A stretch of 64,000 bases of DNA from Motilimonas sp. E26 (GTDB lineage Bacteria; Pseudomonadota; Gammaproteobacteria; Enterobacterales; CBDFNC01): contig NZ_JAIBHJ010000002.1 in assembly GCF_021278025.1 (NCBI RefSeq), positions 133,043-197,042 on the forward strand. Direction: 5' to 3'. A program made the translations under genes and the position numbers. Position 1 is the stretch's first letter. Every line of letters begins with the position of its first letter. Below are positions 41,028 through 52,706 of this stretch, piece by piece. The notes under the pieces were generated by a model, which saw only the letters and a list, made by a program, of their open reading frames with translations, ran no database searches and was not told where the DNA came from.

Positions 41028-42189
41028 GCTTTACCTCTCGCGCTTGGCTAGTATCACGGCGAAACTCATAATCAATGCGCAGCAAAATAGCTACCGCCAG
41101 CGCCATCATTAACAAACTTGATCCCCCATAACTGACCAAAGGTAAAGTCAATCCTTTGGTGGGTAGAATACCGGCTGCCGCGCCAATATTTACTGCGGTT
41201 TGAAAACTAAACCAAATGCCAATCGCCATGGCTAAATAGCCACTGTAAAGCTGATCGTGCTGTAAGGCTTTTTTGCCGATTAATAGCGCTTTAATCGCCA
41301 ACCAAAGTAATAAGCTCAGCACTACAACTACGCCAATAAAGCCCATTTCCTCGGCTAAAATAGCAAATACAAAGTCGGTATGAGCTTCAGGTAAATACTC
41401 AAGCTTTTGCACTGAATTACCTAAGCCTTGGCCAAACCAGCCGCCGCGGCCAAATGCCATTAAAGATTGTGTTAATTGATAGCCACTACCAAAGGGATCT
41501 TGCCAAGGGTCTAAAAATGAGGTGACACGGCGCATCCGGTAAGGCTCAAGCACGATCAACAAGATCACAGCTGACACCCCAGTGATAAAAATCGCGATGA
41601 ATTGACCCAGCTTAGCGCCGGCCAAAAACAATAAACCAATAGTGGTTACCATCATCACCACCACCGAGCCAAAATCTGGCTGTGATAGTAATAAAACCGC
41701 CAGTGCAAATAACACTATCAAGGGCTTAAAAAAGCCTTTTAAGGTTTCTTGTACCTCTTGCTTCCGTCGTGCCAAATAGCTAGCTAGATAAGCAAATAAG
41801 GCAAACTTAGCAAATTCAGCGGGCTGAATATTAATCGGCCCCACACCAATCCAGCGCACAGCACCATTAACGCTGCGACCGATAACGAGAACGGCAATTA
41901 ACATCACAATAGCCAGCAACAAAAACCGCCCGCTGTTTTCTTGCCAAAAATTCACTGGCAGCATTAATACCAACGCGCCAACCACTAAAGCGGCGAGCGC
42001 AAAAATGCCATGGCGTTTTACAAACATCATTGGGTCGTTATTAATTGCAATACCTTCAGGGATCGACGCCGAGGCCACCATGATCATGCCAATCACAATT
42101 AAACTGAGCGCCAAAACCAACAACTGGCGATCATATAAGCTGCTTGTGGTTGCTGGAAATAACCAGCTTTTAAAGCTGCTTAGTGACAT
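41017..42189 (-). CDS. ftsW: Septal peptidoglycan polymerase FtsW
   Basis: SEDS-family glycosyltransferase of 390 residues with about ten membrane helices, working with FtsI. Typical segments: [37 protein letters not shown] (with the conserved Asp region), [10 protein letters not shown], and [18 protein letters not shown]. Overlaps murD by 10 bp. Confidence 0.97.
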   Translation of the reverse strand: MSLSSFKSWLFPATTSSLYDRQLLVLALSLIVIGMIMVASASIPEGIAINNDPMMFVKRHGIFALAALVVGALVLMLPVNFWQENSGRFLLLAIVMLIAVLVIGRSVNGAVRWIGVGPINIQPAEFAKFALFAYLASYLARRKQEVQETLKGFFKPLIVLFALAVLLLSQPDFGSVVVMMVTTIGLLFLAGAKLGQFIAIFITGVSAVILLIVLEPYRMRRVTSFLDPWQDPFGSGYQLTQSLMAFGRGGWFGQGLGNSVQKLEYLPEAHTDFVFAILAEEMGFIGVVVVLSLLLWLAIKALLIGKKALQHDQLYSGYLAMAIGIWFSFQTAVNIGAAAGILPTKGLTLPLVSYGGSSLLMMALAVAILLRIDYEFRRDTSQAREVKHDK

Positions 42190-43499
42190 GGCAACTCCTC
42201 GACCAGCGCGCGAAAGGCATCGCCGCGAGCCATGTAGTTAGTAAACATGTCTAAACTGGCACAAGCCGGTGATAACAGCACCCAATCTGCTGGCTCTGCG
42301 ATCTTGGCGCAATAAGCCACCGCCTCTGCTAAATCATTCACCACCACACACTTACTGTTCAAACGGGCTATCTGGTGCTTGTCTTGGCCAAAGCAAACCA
42401 CGCTGGCAATTTGTTGTGCAAACGCTTCTTTTAGTGGTGAAAAATCACCACCTTTACCATCACCACCGGCAATCAAGTGCAGCTTCCCTTGGATCACAGG
42501 TGCTAAGCCATCAATGGCTGCTAAAGTCGCACCGACATTGGTGGCTTTAGAGTCGTTAATCCAACGAACGCCGTTCACCTCTTTAATAAACTCACAGCGG
42601 TGAGGCAAGCCGGTGTAGGTTTTTGCAGCGCGAAGTGCGGCTTGGCGATCGACCCCCGCCGCATCAACAAGGGCTAACGCCGCCAGCACATTAGCGATGT
42701 TATGAAGGCCTGAAAGAGCTAATTCATCAGCATAAACCAATACCTCACCACAATGAGTCAAACCAAGTCCACGCTCAGTGGCGCGCAGACCATAATCTGA
42801 CTCGGCATCGGTACCAAAAGACACTAACTGTGCTGATGTTTTTTCCGGGAATGTCAGTGGGTCATCACGGTTAATTAATACTTGCTGCGCCCCTTGATAG
42901 ATGGTTAATTTAGCTTGGCGATAAGCATCAAAGGAATCATAACGGTCCATGTGATCTTCGGTCACATTCAATACCGTAGCGATGCAAGGCTGCAAACTAT
43001 GAGTAGTTTCGAGTTGAAAGCTAGACAGCTCTAACACATACAAGTCGCAATCTTGCTCCAACAACGATAACGCAGGCACCCCAATGTTACCGCCAACGCC
43101 CACTTTTACACCGGCTTGCAACGCCATTTCACCCACTAAGCTGGTCACGGTACTTTTACCATTTGAGCCAGTAATGGCGATAACTGGCGCTTTCACGGCG
43201 CGGGCAAACAGCTCAATATCACCGATGATTTCAACGCCCGCCGCAGCTGCTTCTTTGAGTGCTGCTGAGGCCAGCGCTATTCCTGGGCTTGCCACAATTA
43301 AATCGGCTTGATTAAGAATACTTTGCGGGATTTCTCCTGCATGAAGAGTAACATTATCAGGCAGTTTATCTTGCCCAGGAGGCTGAGCACGGGTATCAAT
43401 CACAACAGGCAAAATACCTTGTTTTAGGCAATAGTGAACACAGGACAATCCTGTTATACCTAGACCTAAAATAACTACATTTTGCTGCTTCATATTCAA
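42180..43499 (-). CDS. murD: UDP-N-acetylmuramoyl-L-alanine--D-glutamate ligase
   Basis: Adds D-Glu to UDP-MurNAc-Ala; 439 residues. Motifs: [22 protein letters not shown]-loop [36 protein letters not shown] and the C-terminal [22 protein letters not shown]. Confidence 0.97.
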   Translation of the reverse strand: MNMKQQNVVILGLGITGLSCVHYCLKQGILPVVIDTRAQPPGQDKLPDNVTLHAGEIPQSILNQADLIVASPGIALASAALKEAAAAGVEIIGDIELFARAVKAPVIAITGSNGKSTVTSLVGEMALQAGVKVGVGGNIGVPALSLLEQDCDLYVLELSSFQLETTHSLQPCIATVLNVTEDHMDRYDSFDAYRQAKLTIYQGAQQVLINRDDPLTFPEKTSAQLVSFGTDAESDYGLRATERGLGLTHCGEVLVYADELALSGLHNIANVLAALALVDAAGVDRQAALRAAKTYTGLPHRCEFIKEVNGVRWINDSKATNVGATLAAIDGLAPVIQGKLHLIAGGDGKGGDFSPLKEAFAQQIASVVCFGQDKHQIARLNSKCVVVNDLAEAVAYCAKIAEPADWVLLSPACASLDMFTNYMARGDAFRALVEELPCH

Positions 43500-43519
43500 C
43501 TTCCGTTAACCTTTATTGA

Positions 43520-44602
43520 TTAGCGTAACTTCAACGTTACTAAGCCTACTAACACCAACACCAAGGTGATAATCCAAAAACGCACTATCACACGCGGCTC
43601 AGGCCAACCTTTTAACTCATAATGATGGTGGATTGGCGCCATGCGGAAAATTCGTTGGCGGCGCAGTTTATAAGAGCCAACTTGCAAAATCACCGACAGC
43701 GTTTCCATGACGAATACCCCGCCCATGATCACTAAAAGAATTTCTTGACGCACCAGTACCGCGATGGTGCCAAGCAATGCACCTAAGGAAAGCGAACCTA
43801 CATCCCCCATAAACACTTGCGCGGGATAAGTGTTAAACCATAAAAAGCCTAATCCTGCCCCCACGATAGCCATACAAACAACCAATACCTCACTCGCTTG
43901 CGGAATGTGAGGAATAAATAAATAGGAAGAAAAATTCGCGTTGCCGGTAAGATAAGCAATAATACCAAACGCTGCCGCGACCATAACAGTTGGCATAATA
44001 GCAAGGCCATCAAGGCCATCAGTTAGGTTGACCGCATTACTACTGCCAACAATAACAAAGTAAGTCCAAATAATAAAAAACAAGCCTAGCTGCGGCATTA
44101 CCTCTTTAAAAAAAGGTACAACAAGCTGAGTTTGACCATCACTATTCGCGGTGAAATATAAAAAGGCTGCCACCGAGATCGCCGCGGCAGAAAGCCAAAA
44201 ATACTTCCAACGCGCAATTAATCCATCGGTATTTTTGTGTACTACCTTACGGTAGTCGTCAACAAAGCCGATAGCCGCAAAACTAAACAGCACAAAAAGC
44301 AGCACCCAAATGTAGCTATTATCAAGTCGAGCCCAAAGCAAGGTGGAAACGGCGATCGCCGCAACAATTAACACCCCGCCCATGGTAGGCGTTCCACGTT
44401 TACTAAAATGCGATTCAGGGCCATCGTGACGAACAACCTGTCCAATTTGCATCATTTGCAATCGACGAATCAATTTAGGTCCCATCCACAATGACACCAC
44501 TAGCGCCGTTAATACACTCATCACTGCACGAAAAGTCAGGTATGAAAAAACATTAAAAAACGAAAATTGGGCAGTTAACTGCTCCGCCAACCAAACTAAC
44601 AT
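43520..44602 (-). CDS. mraY: Phospho-MurNAc-pentapeptide translocase
   Basis: Integral membrane enzyme of 360 residues making lipid I from UDP-MurNAc-pentapeptide and undecaprenyl phosphate. Ten helices; FVDDYRKV (Asp pair), [25 protein letters not shown] and [16 protein letters not shown] (HHH motif). Overlaps murF by 7 bp. Confidence 0.98.
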   Translation of the reverse strand: MLVWLAEQLTAQFSFFNVFSYLTFRAVMSVLTALVVSLWMGPKLIRRLQMMQIGQVVRHDGPESHFSKRGTPTMGGVLIVAAIAVSTLLWARLDNSYIWVLLFVLFSFAAIGFVDDYRKVVHKNTDGLIARWKYFWLSAAAISVAAFLYFTANSDGQTQLVVPFFKEVMPQLGLFFIIWTYFVIVGSSNAVNLTDGLDGLAIMPTVMVAAAFGIIAYLTGNANFSSYLFIPHIPQASEVLVVCMAIVGAGLGFLWFNTYPAQVFMGDVGSLSLGALLGTIAVLVRQEILLVIMGGVFVMETLSVILQVGSYKLRRQRIFRMAPIHHHYELKGWPEPRVIVRFWIITLVLVLVGLVTLKLR

Positions 44603-45972
44603 GCTTGTGCCTTCTGACTTTGATTTAAAAATGCCACGACTTCTTCCATATGGGCACTACGTGAACCTTTCACCAATATGCTAATGGTTTGATCTTGAGC
44701 GTTTAGCTGAGCGTCTAACCAAGTATATAAGGCTGACTTCTCGGAAAAATAATGGCCAATACTGCCCGCACCTTCAGCGGTGTTTAAGCTTAAAACCCCT
44801 ACCGCGGCTACCGCAGTAATGCCTTTTGCTAGAGCATATTCACCTAGCTCTTGATGATAGATACGCGCTTCATCGCCTAGCTCTCCCATGTCGCCAACCA
44901 CAAAAATTTGCTTACCAGGGTAAATACTAAGTAAATCGATAGCCGCCTTAGCCGAGGCTAAATTAGCGTTGTAGGTATCATCGATAACAGTTAAGCCATC
45001 GCGTACTTGCAACACATTTAGCCGGCCTTTGGCACATTGCATATGACCAAAACCTGTCGCGATGGTGGCCAGACTAACGCCCAACTCTAAACACAAACTA
45101 GCTGCAGCAAGGGCATTGGCTACGTTATGTAAGCCCGGCACAGGTAGGCTAATTTGCTGCTCGCCTTGCGGGGCATGCAACATAAAGGATGCTAAGCCTT
45201 GCTGATCAAGCTGAATATTAGTGGCAAATACATGTGCATTTTGATCTTGAGTTGAAAACCACTTCAATGGTTTATCTTTAACTCTTTGTTGCCAATAGCC
45301 AAGGTATTCGCTGTCGCCGTTAACAATGGCAACGCCGTGCTCTTGTAAACCAGAAAAAATTTCACTTTTAGCTTGCGCCACGCCTTGAATAGAACCGAAT
45401 CCTTCAATATGGGCCGGCATCACATTATTAATCAAGGCGACATGAGGGCGAACCAATGAACTGGTGTAGGCGATTTCACCTTTGTGATTCGCGCCTAATT
45501 CAATCACAGCAAACTGATGTTCATGAGTAAGACGAAGTAAGGTTAATGGCACCCCAATTTCATTGTTAAAGTTACCTGCCGTTGCCAGCACTTGGCCTTC
45601 ACAGCCTAAAATAGCAGCTACCATTTCTTTCGTGGTGGTTTTACCATTACTGCCCGTAATGGCGATGGTCTTCGGATTCACTTGCGCTTTCACATAAGCG
45701 CCTAAGGCACCTAAAGCATGTTGCGTATCCGCCACAATAACCTGCGGTAAACCGCAATCCACTTCACGTTCAACAAGCAATGCCGCAGCGCCTAACGCCT
45801 TAGCTTGTAAGGCAAACTCGTGGCCGTCAAAAGAAGTGCCTACCAAGGCAATAAATAAATCACCTACGCTAATATTTCGCGTATCGGTAGTAACATTGCT
45901 AATTGAGCAGTTGTCACCATTTAGCTGCCCATCAACCGCAGCTGCTATCTCAGCAAGATTTAAACGGATCAT
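44596..45972 (-). CDS. murF: UDP-N-acetylmuramoyl-tripeptide--D-alanyl-D-alanine ligase
   Basis: Adds D-Ala-D-Ala to the tripeptide precursor; 458 residues. N-terminal [15 protein letters not shown] uridine-binding part, ATP P-loop [30 protein letters not shown], and the C-terminal VVGDMGELG. 34 bp after murE. Confidence 0.97.
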   Translation of the reverse strand: MIRLNLAEIAAAVDGQLNGDNCSISNVTTDTRNISVGDLFIALVGTSFDGHEFALQAKALGAAALLVEREVDCGLPQVIVADTQHALGALGAYVKAQVNPKTIAITGSNGKTTTKEMVAAILGCEGQVLATAGNFNNEIGVPLTLLRLTHEHQFAVIELGANHKGEIAYTSSLVRPHVALINNVMPAHIEGFGSIQGVAQAKSEIFSGLQEHGVAIVNGDSEYLGYWQQRVKDKPLKWFSTQDQNAHVFATNIQLDQQGLASFMLHAPQGEQQISLPVPGLHNVANALAAASLCLELGVSLATIATGFGHMQCAKGRLNVLQVRDGLTVIDDTYNANLASAKAAIDLLSIYPGKQIFVVGDMGELGDEARIYHQELGEYALAKGITAVAAVGVLSLNTAEGAGSIGHYFSEKSALYTWLDAQLNAQDQTISILVKGSRSAHMEEVVAFLNQSQKAQAC

Positions 45973-46006
45973 GCTTTACCTACTAATAAATAAGGGGCGA
46001 AATGAG

Positions 46007-47491
46007 TTAAACAGTACATGAGTCGCCCACTAATAAGGATTCGATCGCTTCGCGATCACTGTAATATAAGGTTTCGTTACCAATAATCTGGTACGTTTCG
46101 TGGCCTTTCCCTGCCACTAAAATCACATCTGTTGCATCGGCATGGGCCAACGCATAAGCAATGGCTTGTTTACGATCGTGGATCACTTGAACATTTTCTG
46201 TCGTGGTAAAGCCTGCCAAAATATCTTCAACAATAGCCGCAGGACTTTCAGTTCGTGGGTTGTCATCCACCACGATAACCTGATTGGCGTAAGCTTGCGC
46301 AGCCTGAGCCATTTCTGGTCTCTTGCCCTTGTCGCGATCACCGCCGCAGCCAAATAACAACCAAAGCTTGCTCTCGCAGTGTAGCTTTAAGCCTTGTAGC
46401 GCTTGTGCGAGTGCATCAGGGGTATGCGCGTAATCCACCACAAAAGCAGGTTTATTTGGCGCAGAAATATATGCCATACGACCATCGACAGCCTCTAATT
46501 CCGGTGCCTGCGCCACTAGTTCAGATAATTCATAGCCTTGGCATAACAACGCCACTAAAGCACAAGCTAAATTAGACACATTAAATTTGGCGTAAAGTGG
46601 TGCACTGATTTTCCCTTCGCCCCAGCTAGAAACAAAAGTAAACCGGATGCCATTATTCAAGTATTGCGCATCAAGAATGTGCAAAAAGCGGCCTTGATGA
46701 GCAATCGGCTTATGGAAGCCAACGCTAATGGCATCAGGCATTTGCGCTAACCAAGCTTGGCCTATTGCATCATCCGCATTAATAATTTTGTGCTGTAAGC
46801 TAGTAAACTCAAATAACTGCTTCTTCGCTTTGCCGTAAGCATCCATAGTGCGGTGATAATCTAAATGATCACGGGTTAAATTAGTAAAAATGGCGGTATT
46901 AAATGGCAGCGCCGCCACTCGGTTTTGTACTAATCCGTGAGAAGAAACCTCCATTGCGACATGAGTTGCACCTTGCTCGTGCATTTTTTGCAATTCATGC
47001 TGGATTTCAATTGGGCTTCCCGTGGTATTTAAACCTTGGCAAAGCTGACCAAACAGACCATTACCTAATGTGCCGAGCATGCCAGCTTTGGCGCCAAGTA
47101 AAGTCAGCCAATTAGCGATAAGCGCACAAATAGTGCTTTTACCGTTGGTTCCCGTGACACCAATTAATGACATATTCTCCGCAGGCTGCTGGTAATAACG
47201 CCCAGCAATGGCCGATACTTGCCGGCCTAACTGATAAATATAAATAACTGGCTCAGCCTGCTCTTTGTTCACCAGCTGTCGATCAAGCTCAGGTTTATCT
47301 GTTTCAACCAATGCCGCGATTGCCCCATTGGCAATGGCTTGTGGCACAAAGGCGGACGCATCTTGCTGCGATCCAGTTATCGCGATAAACACATCGCCTT
47401 TGGTCACCTTGCGGCTATCTAGGCAGATCCCTTTAATGTTGAGCATGGCCAACGAATCAGGAAGTGAATGTATTAAATCAGATAATTGCAT
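46007..47491 (-). CDS. murE: UDP-MurNAc-L-Ala-D-Glu--meso-diaminopimelate ligase
   Basis: Adds meso-diaminopimelate; 494 residues. LDSRKVTKGDVFIAI, ATP P-loop VTGTNGKSTICALIANW, MEVSSHGL, and VDDNPRTESP, in which the DNPR motif marks meso-DAP (not lysine) specificity, as expected for a Gram-negative. Separated from ftsI by one base. Confidence 0.97.
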   Translation of the reverse strand: MQLSDLIHSLPDSLAMLNIKGICLDSRKVTKGDVFIAITGSQQDASAFVPQAIANGAIAALVETDKPELDRQLVNKEQAEPVIYIYQLGRQVSAIAGRYYQQPAENMSLIGVTGTNGKSTICALIANWLTLLGAKAGMLGTLGNGLFGQLCQGLNTTGSPIEIQHELQKMHEQGATHVAMEVSSHGLVQNRVAALPFNTAIFTNLTRDHLDYHRTMDAYGKAKKQLFEFTSLQHKIINADDAIGQAWLAQMPDAISVGFHKPIAHQGRFLHILDAQYLNNGIRFTFVSSWGEGKISAPLYAKFNVSNLACALVALLCQGYELSELVAQAPELEAVDGRMAYISAPNKPAFVVDYAHTPDALAQALQGLKLHCESKLWLLFGCGGDRDKGKRPEMAQAAQAYANQVIVVDDNPRTESPAAIVEDILAGFTTTENVQVIHDRKQAIAYALAHADATDVILVAGKGHETYQIIGNETLYYSDREAIESLLVGDSCTV

Positions 47492-47492
47492 A

Positions 47493-49223
47493 TTATTGCT
47501 CCTGCGCCATTGGTTGATGACGACTTAAACGAACTTCTTTATCGTCGGGGGCAACATTCAACAGCTGTAACGAACCATCCATCACTTCTGCAAACACTGG
47601 CGCAGCAACGTCGCCACCATAATAGCGATCGCCTTTTGGCTCATTCACTATCACCGCAATCGCTAGTTTCGGATTAGATACCGGCGCAACACCTGCAAAT
47701 ACCGCGACATAGTCATCACCGTAACCACCGGCCACCGCTTTACGAGAAGTACCGGTTTTACCTGCTACACGATAACCTTCAACCTGAGCTTGAGTCCCTG
47801 TGCCACCCAATTTAGTCACGCTTTCAAGCATGCTAACTACTTGTAATGCCGTTTCTCTTGGTATGACTTGCTCACCTTGCGGTTTTTCATCACGTTTGAT
47901 AATTGAAAGGGGATAGCTCACGCCGCCGCTACCTAAAATTGCATAAGCTTGCGCTAGTTGCAGTGTATTAGCTGTAAACGCATAGCCAAATGACATAGTG
48001 GCTAATTCAAAATCAGACCAACGACGGCGTACAGGTAGCACCCCGGATGTCTCACCAATTAGCCCTATTCCCGTATCCGAGCCAAAACCAAATTCAGCAA
48101 ACGCAGCCTGTAATCTCGGAGCTGTAAGCTCCAGCGCTAATTTACTCACGCCGATATTGCTCGATTTTTGCAATATCATGGTCAAATCCATCTTGCCATA
48201 ATTGCGGTGATCAGCCACACGACGCCCACCAATGCGCATCCAGCCCGGCGAGGTATCAATAATTTCATCAGGCTCAACAACGTTATTAATCAAGGCTCCC
48301 GCAATAACAAATGGTTTCACCGTAGAGCCCGGTTCAAAGGTATCAGTGATAGCGCGATTTCGCACCCGAAAGCTTTGATATTGACCGCGATTATTAGGAT
48401 TAAATGAAGGCGAGTTAACCATGGCCAACACCTCACCATTAGTCACATCGATCACTACCGCGGATCCCGATGTGGCTCTATTTAGCTTGACGTATTTTTT
48501 CAAGGCTCGATATGCGATAGATTGAATACGCTGGTCAATACTTAAAGTGATATCCTTGGCCTGCTGCGCTTCTTTGACAACGGCAATGTCTTCAATTACT
48601 CGACCATGGCGATCTTTGCGAACTTGACGTTGACCAGGGATACCCGTCAGCCAATCATCATAAGCCTTTTCGATGCCTTCTTGTCCTTTATCATCAATAT
48701 TAGTAAAACCAATAATCTGTGAAGTGATCTCACCAGCGGGGTAAAAGCGACGTGACTCAGGTTTAAGATAAACCCCCGGCAAAGCGAGCTGTTTAACATA
48801 TTGCGCCATTGCGGGACTCACCTGACGCTGAAGATAAATAAAACGTTTTTTGGGGTTTTTAACCTTATTAATTAACTTATCGGTTTCTACTGACAACACA
48901 TCAGATAAGGCCTGCCAAGCCTTGACATTGCTTAGGCTGCCTTTTTCATGAATCACTTTAGGATCAGCCCATACCGCTTGTACAGGTACACTGATAGCAA
49001 GAGGTTGGCCATTACGATCACTAATAATACCTCGCTGCACCTGGGTTGAGGTGGTGCGAAGACTACGCAAGTCGCCCTCTTTTTGTAACCGATCGGGTTC
49101 AATAATTTGGATATAAGCAGCACGCGCCAAAAGCGATGAAAACACCAACACGATCACCACCGATACCGTCATAAAACGCCAGTTGATAAAGTTAGGCTTA
49201 GCTTTCGGATTTCGTTTTATCAT
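47493..49223 (-). CDS. ftsI: Septal transpeptidase FtsI (PBP3)
   Basis: Class B penicillin-binding protein of 576 residues with one N-terminal membrane helix (about 18-38). Transpeptidase motifs: Ser300-Thr-Val-Lys, SSN at 354-356 and KTGTSRK in the C-terminal third. Cross-links septal peptidoglycan with FtsW. Start overlaps the ftsL stop by 4 bp. Confidence 0.98.
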   Translation of the reverse strand: MIKRNPKAKPNFINWRFMTVSVVIVLVFSSLLARAAYIQIIEPDRLQKEGDLRSLRTTSTQVQRGIISDRNGQPLAISVPVQAVWADPKVIHEKGSLSNVKAWQALSDVLSVETDKLINKVKNPKKRFIYLQRQVSPAMAQYVKQLALPGVYLKPESRRFYPAGEITSQIIGFTNIDDKGQEGIEKAYDDWLTGIPGQRQVRKDRHGRVIEDIAVVKEAQQAKDITLSIDQRIQSIAYRALKKYVKLNRATSGSAVVIDVTNGEVLAMVNSPSFNPNNRGQYQSFRVRNRAITDTFEPGSTVKPFVIAGALINNVVEPDEIIDTSPGWMRIGGRRVADHRNYGKMDLTMILQKSSNIGVSKLALELTAPRLQAAFAEFGFGSDTGIGLIGETSGVLPVRRRWSDFELATMSFGYAFTANTLQLAQAYAILGSGGVSYPLSIIKRDEKPQGEQVIPRETALQVVSMLESVTKLGGTGTQAQVEGYRVAGKTGTSRKAVAGGYGDDYVAVFAGVAPVSNPKLAIAVIVNEPKGDRYYGGDVAAPVFAEVMDGSLQLLNVAPDDKEVRLSRHQPMAQEQ

Positions 49224-49531
49224 GGTAATTCAACCACTTGCTCAAACTTCCCTGTAGCACGATGCATATTCAGCTGTTCATTAGCAATGCGACGAATGCG
49301 GCTGTGCTCCACTAAAGCGTTTTGCTCTAACAATAAATTACGCCATTCAATATCTAACTTATCTTTTTCTCCGCGCAGCATTTCACGCTTTGCGGTCATC
49401 AATCTCGTTTCATGGGTCGCCAAAATCACCGAAAAAGCGCTGACGACCACGGCAACGGCAATTAAGATGGTGAACTTATGTTTAAGCAGGTCTTTAACGA
49501 CTATCTGCAATAAACTTGGCTTAAATATCAT
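49220..49531 (-). CDS. ftsL: Cell division protein FtsL
   Basis: Small bitopic protein of 103 residues: one membrane helix ([20 protein letters not shown], about 19-38) followed by a periplasmic coiled coil with a leucine-zipper-like pattern. Forms the FtsQLB complex. It overlaps both rsmH and ftsI by 4 bp, showing tight translational coupling. Confidence 0.93.
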   Translation of the reverse strand: MIFKPSLLQIVVKDLLKHKFTILIAVAVVVSAFSVILATHETRLMTAKREMLRGEKDKLDIEWRNLLLEQNALVEHSRIRRIANEQLNMHRATGKFEQVVELP

Positions 49532-50472
49532 GCTAACCTTTTAGCTACGCGCAACACTGAGCTTCTTGCACGAGGATTGTGTTCGATTTCTAATGGGCTC
49601 GGTTTTAATGCCTTACCCACCGATTTTAATGTTCTGTCACGATTTAACTGATCTTCCGTCAGAGGTAGCCCTGCCGGTACTTCTGGGCCTTTTTCTTGAT
49701 TACGAATGAAACGTTTAACCATACGGTCTTCTAACGAATGAAAACTGATCACAGATAAACGCCCCTCAGGTTTTAATACTGCCAATGAGCCCATTAATGC
49801 TTTATCTATTTCTTCTAGCTCACTGTTAATATAAATGCGGATAGCTTGGAAGCTGCGTGTGGCGGGATGTTTGTTTTTTTCTTTACTGGGATTCACCCTT
49901 GCAATCATCTCTGCCAATGGTTTAGTACGGGTATAAGGTTCGCGCTCTACTCGGTCCATCACTATCGCACTAGCAATTTTACGGGCGTGGCGCTCTTCAC
50001 CAAAGGTTTTTAATACCCAAGCAATATCATCAACGTCCGCTTTGGCTAACCAATCAGCCGCACTGATCCCCGAAGTAGGGTCCATACGCATATCCAAAGG
50101 GCCATCACGTAAAAAACTAAAACCACGTTCAGCATCATCAAGTTGTGGTGATGAAACACCTAAGTCCATCAGTACGCCATCAATTTGCCCAGTTAAACCA
50201 AGCTCTTCGATATAATCCGCTAAACCTGAAAATGGGCCATGAACAATTTGAAAGCGCGGATCTTCTGCAGCCAGCGCATTACCAACGGCAATCGCCTGTG
50301 GATCACGATCGATTGCAATCAAACGGCCCTTATCACCAAGTTGCGATAATATGTGACGCGAATGACCACCGCGACCAAAGGTACAATCCACATAAATACC
50401 GCTTGGGTGAATATTCAAACCCGCAACGGCTTCATCTAATAAAACGGTGGTATGGGCAAATGCAGTTGTCAT
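49528..50472 (-). CDS. rsmH: 16S rRNA m4C1402 methyltransferase RsmH
   Basis: SAM-dependent methyltransferase (MraW) of 314 residues that N4-methylates C1402 of 16S rRNA; RsmI, also in this window, adds the 2'-O-methyl at the same residue. Motifs: [40 protein letters not shown] and [15 protein letters not shown]. One-base overlap with mraZ. Confidence 0.97.
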   Translation of the reverse strand: MTTAFAHTTVLLDEAVAGLNIHPSGIYVDCTFGRGGHSRHILSQLGDKGRLIAIDRDPQAIAVGNALAAEDPRFQIVHGPFSGLADYIEELGLTGQIDGVLMDLGVSSPQLDDAERGFSFLRDGPLDMRMDPTSGISAADWLAKADVDDIAWVLKTFGEERHARKIASAIVMDRVEREPYTRTKPLAEMIARVNPSKEKNKHPATRSFQAIRIYINSELEEIDKALMGSLAVLKPEGRLSVISFHSLEDRMVKRFIRNQEKGPEVPAGLPLTEDQLNRDRTLKSVGKALKPSPLEIEHNPRARSSVLRVAKRLA

Positions 50473-50930
50473 TAAAGAGAAAATTCCTGTAATCCTTCGG
50501 AAAGCGCTTCATTACTGAGTTGCTGAGCCAACAAATCTTGTTCAACTTGTTGCTGCCACTTAGCGTCATCCCAAAGTTCAAATTTATTGAGCTGGCCGAC
50601 TAACATCATCTTTTTATCGAGGCCAGCGTACTGTCGTAGCGGTGCTGTTAACAATATCCGCCCTGATTTATCTAGTTCGCAATCTGTGGCATATCCCAAC
50701 AGTAAACGCTGCAGTCTGCGCTCTTGAGGGTTCATGCTCGACAGCTTGCTTAATTTCTTTTCTATTTCTAGCCATTCATTAAGTGGGTAAAGTAATAAGC
50801 TCGTTGAATTAATATCCACTGTGCATACCAATTGCCCTTGGCATTCATCAGAAAGCCAATCTCGATATTTGGTTGGAATCGCAAATCGCCCTTTTGAATC
50901 AAGGTTGATTGCATGGGCACCCCGTAGCAC
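50472..50930 (-). CDS. mraZ: Transcriptional regulator MraZ
   Basis: DNA-binding protein of 152 residues, first gene of the dcw cluster; two AbrB-like repeats, each with a DSKGRFAIP / DKSGRILL type motif. It begins at a GTG codon ([11 protein letters not shown]... read as Met) because the MraZ consensus start M-(F/L)-R-G aligns there; the ribosome site AGGGG is rather far away. MraZ represses its own operon through repeated GTGGG boxes, which are present upstream. Confidence 0.95.
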   Translation of the reverse strand: MLRGAHAINLDSKGRFAIPTKYRDWLSDECQGQLVCTVDINSTSLLLYPLNEWLEIEKKLSKLSSMNPQERRLQRLLLGYATDCELDKSGRILLTAPLRQYAGLDKKMMLVGQLNKFELWDDAKWQQQVEQDLLAQQLSNEALSEGLQEFSL

Positions 50931-50959
50931 GTGTTATATACCCCTAATAAATCAATTTT

Positions 50960-50984
50960 CCCACAAAATGACACTTTTCCCCAC
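50960..50984 (-). promoter_or_regulatory. MraZ-binding repeats
   Basis: On the minus strand GTGGG (50984-50980), GTGTC (50974-50970) and GTGGG (50964-50960) lie at an exact 10-base period, each followed by an A/T-rich spacer, as in known MraZ operators (repeats of TGGGN with 5-base spacers). They sit about 30-55 bp upstream of mraZ. Confidence 0.8.
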
Positions 50985-50992
50985 AAAGACTA

Positions 50993-51020
50993 ATTTTAAG
51001 GCTGTTTTCAACCAATGCAA
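50993..51020 (-). promoter_or_regulatory. Probable dcw (mraZ) promoter
   Basis: Minus strand TTGCAT (51020-51015), 16 bases, TAAAAT (50998-50993). Transcription would start near 50986, so the MraZ repeats fall at the initial transcribed region. Confidence 0.5.
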
Positions 51021-51212
51021 GCAGGGATCGTGATTACATGTCGCATTATTTTGCTTAAAATCCAAGCAAGTTCAGGAAGCCTCTGATTTAGATGAATTAA
51101 AATGACAAGTAAAAGATAAAAAATATCTTGGCATTCAAGTTTGTGAAAAATAATTCATCTTCAACAAGGACTTAGAATTGAGCACTGTTGATTTTTAAGC
51201 ATTTTTTAGCCA

Positions 51213-51248
51213 CAAAAAAAGCCAGGTAGATTTTCATCTACCTGGCTG
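51213..51248 (-). terminator. Intrinsic terminator after rnpB
   Basis: Minus-strand stem AGCCAGGTAGAT-GAAA-ATCTACCTGGCT followed by seven T. It starts a few bases after the RNase P RNA 3' end. The interval 51021-51212 contains no other gene. Confidence 0.93.
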
Positions 51249-51253
51249 AATTT

Positions 51254-51610
<357 letters not shown>

Positions 51611-51619
51611 AGGGCGCGG

Positions 51620-51648
51620 ATTATAGCGAGGTGGTGCACAAATAGCAA
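51620..51648 (-). promoter_or_regulatory. rnpB promoter
   Basis: Minus strand TTGCTA (51648-51643), 17 bases, TATAAT (51625-51620), then a G+C-rich discriminator CCGCGCC, the layout of stringently controlled stable RNA promoters. It ends about 10 bases before the RNA start and lies inside the gap to rsmI. Confidence 0.85.
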
Positions 51649-51678
51649 TGCCATAGCAACAGCTGAAATATTGTGTTT

Positions 51679-52515
51679 TTACAAGTTATCCAGCCCCCAT
51701 TTATAGAGGGCATTTTTCTTCACTTGATGGATTTCAGCGGTAAGTGCAGCCGCTTTTTTCAGTGGGAGCTCTTTACTTAACAAGGATAAGGTTTGCAAAA
51801 CAGCTTGCGATAACGCATTGGGATCAGCTTTAAAACCCGCTATTAATAAAACAAACTCACCGCGACGACGATTTTCATCTTCTAATAACCAAGGCAGCAC
51901 TTCACCTGCCGAGCCGCCATGAATAGTTTCAAAAGTTTTACTGAGCTCTCTTGCCAGCACTATTTTTTTGTCAGCTCCCATCACGCTAATAATTTTTTCT
52001 ACTGTATCAAGAACACGGCGCGGTGATTCATAGAAAATCATCGTCCGCGGCTCTTCCAGTAATGCCGTTAAGGTATCGGTTTTCGCCTTATCTTTGGCTG
52101 GTAAAAAACCTTCAAAAGAAAAACGATCAGAAGGCAAGCCAGATGCACTTAACGCGGTAATAGCTGCACATGGGCCGGGCAATGGCACAATTTTTATTCC
52201 TGCCGCACGACAATCATTGACTAAATGATAACCCGGATCGCTGATCAACGGTGTTCCAGCATCTGAGACGAGCGCAATATTTTGCCCCTGCTGCATTTTA
52301 GCAATCAAGATGGCCGATTTTTGCTGCTCATTATGATCATGCAGTGCAAAGCAAGGTTTACTGATTTGATAATGATTAAGTAGTTTAGCTGTGTGGCGAG
52401 TATCTTCTGCGGCAATTAAATCAACTTGATTTAACACGGCAATGGCGCGCTCGGTAATATCTTGAATATTGCCAATGGGGGTTGGCACGATAAATAGAGT
52501 AGATGTTTCTAACAT
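51679..52515 (-). CDS. rsmI: 16S rRNA 2'-O-ribose C1402 methyltransferase RsmI
   Basis: Tetrapyrrole-methylase-fold enzyme (YraL) of 278 residues that 2'-O-methylates C1402. Motifs: [61 protein letters not shown] and ARELSKTFE. It diverges from lpoA; the pair lpoA/rsmI is conserved in gammaproteobacteria. Confidence 0.97.
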   Translation of the reverse strand: MLETSTLFIVPTPIGNIQDITERAIAVLNQVDLIAAEDTRHTAKLLNHYQISKPCFALHDHNEQQKSAILIAKMQQGQNIALVSDAGTPLISDPGYHLVNDCRAAGIKIVPLPGPCAAITALSASGLPSDRFSFEGFLPAKDKAKTDTLTALLEEPRTMIFYESPRRVLDTVEKIISVMGADKKIVLARELSKTFETIHGGSAGEVLPWLLEDENRRRGEFVLLIAGFKADPNALSQAVLQTLSLLSKELPLKKAAALTAEIHQVKKNALYKWGLDNL

Positions 52516-52706
52516 TTTATTGGTTAATCCTTTGAGCGCTGCAGCCCGGTCGCGATTGTTTTTACTTGGGTCAGGTTATTCAAGCTTGAGCAAACCCATT
52601 AAAAACAAGCAAACATGAATAAATTCCCACTGTTATCGTCGCAATCATTGTTAAAAAAACATCAGACGATTAAACTATGCACACATTTATAGTGGAAAGT
52701 GAGCTA

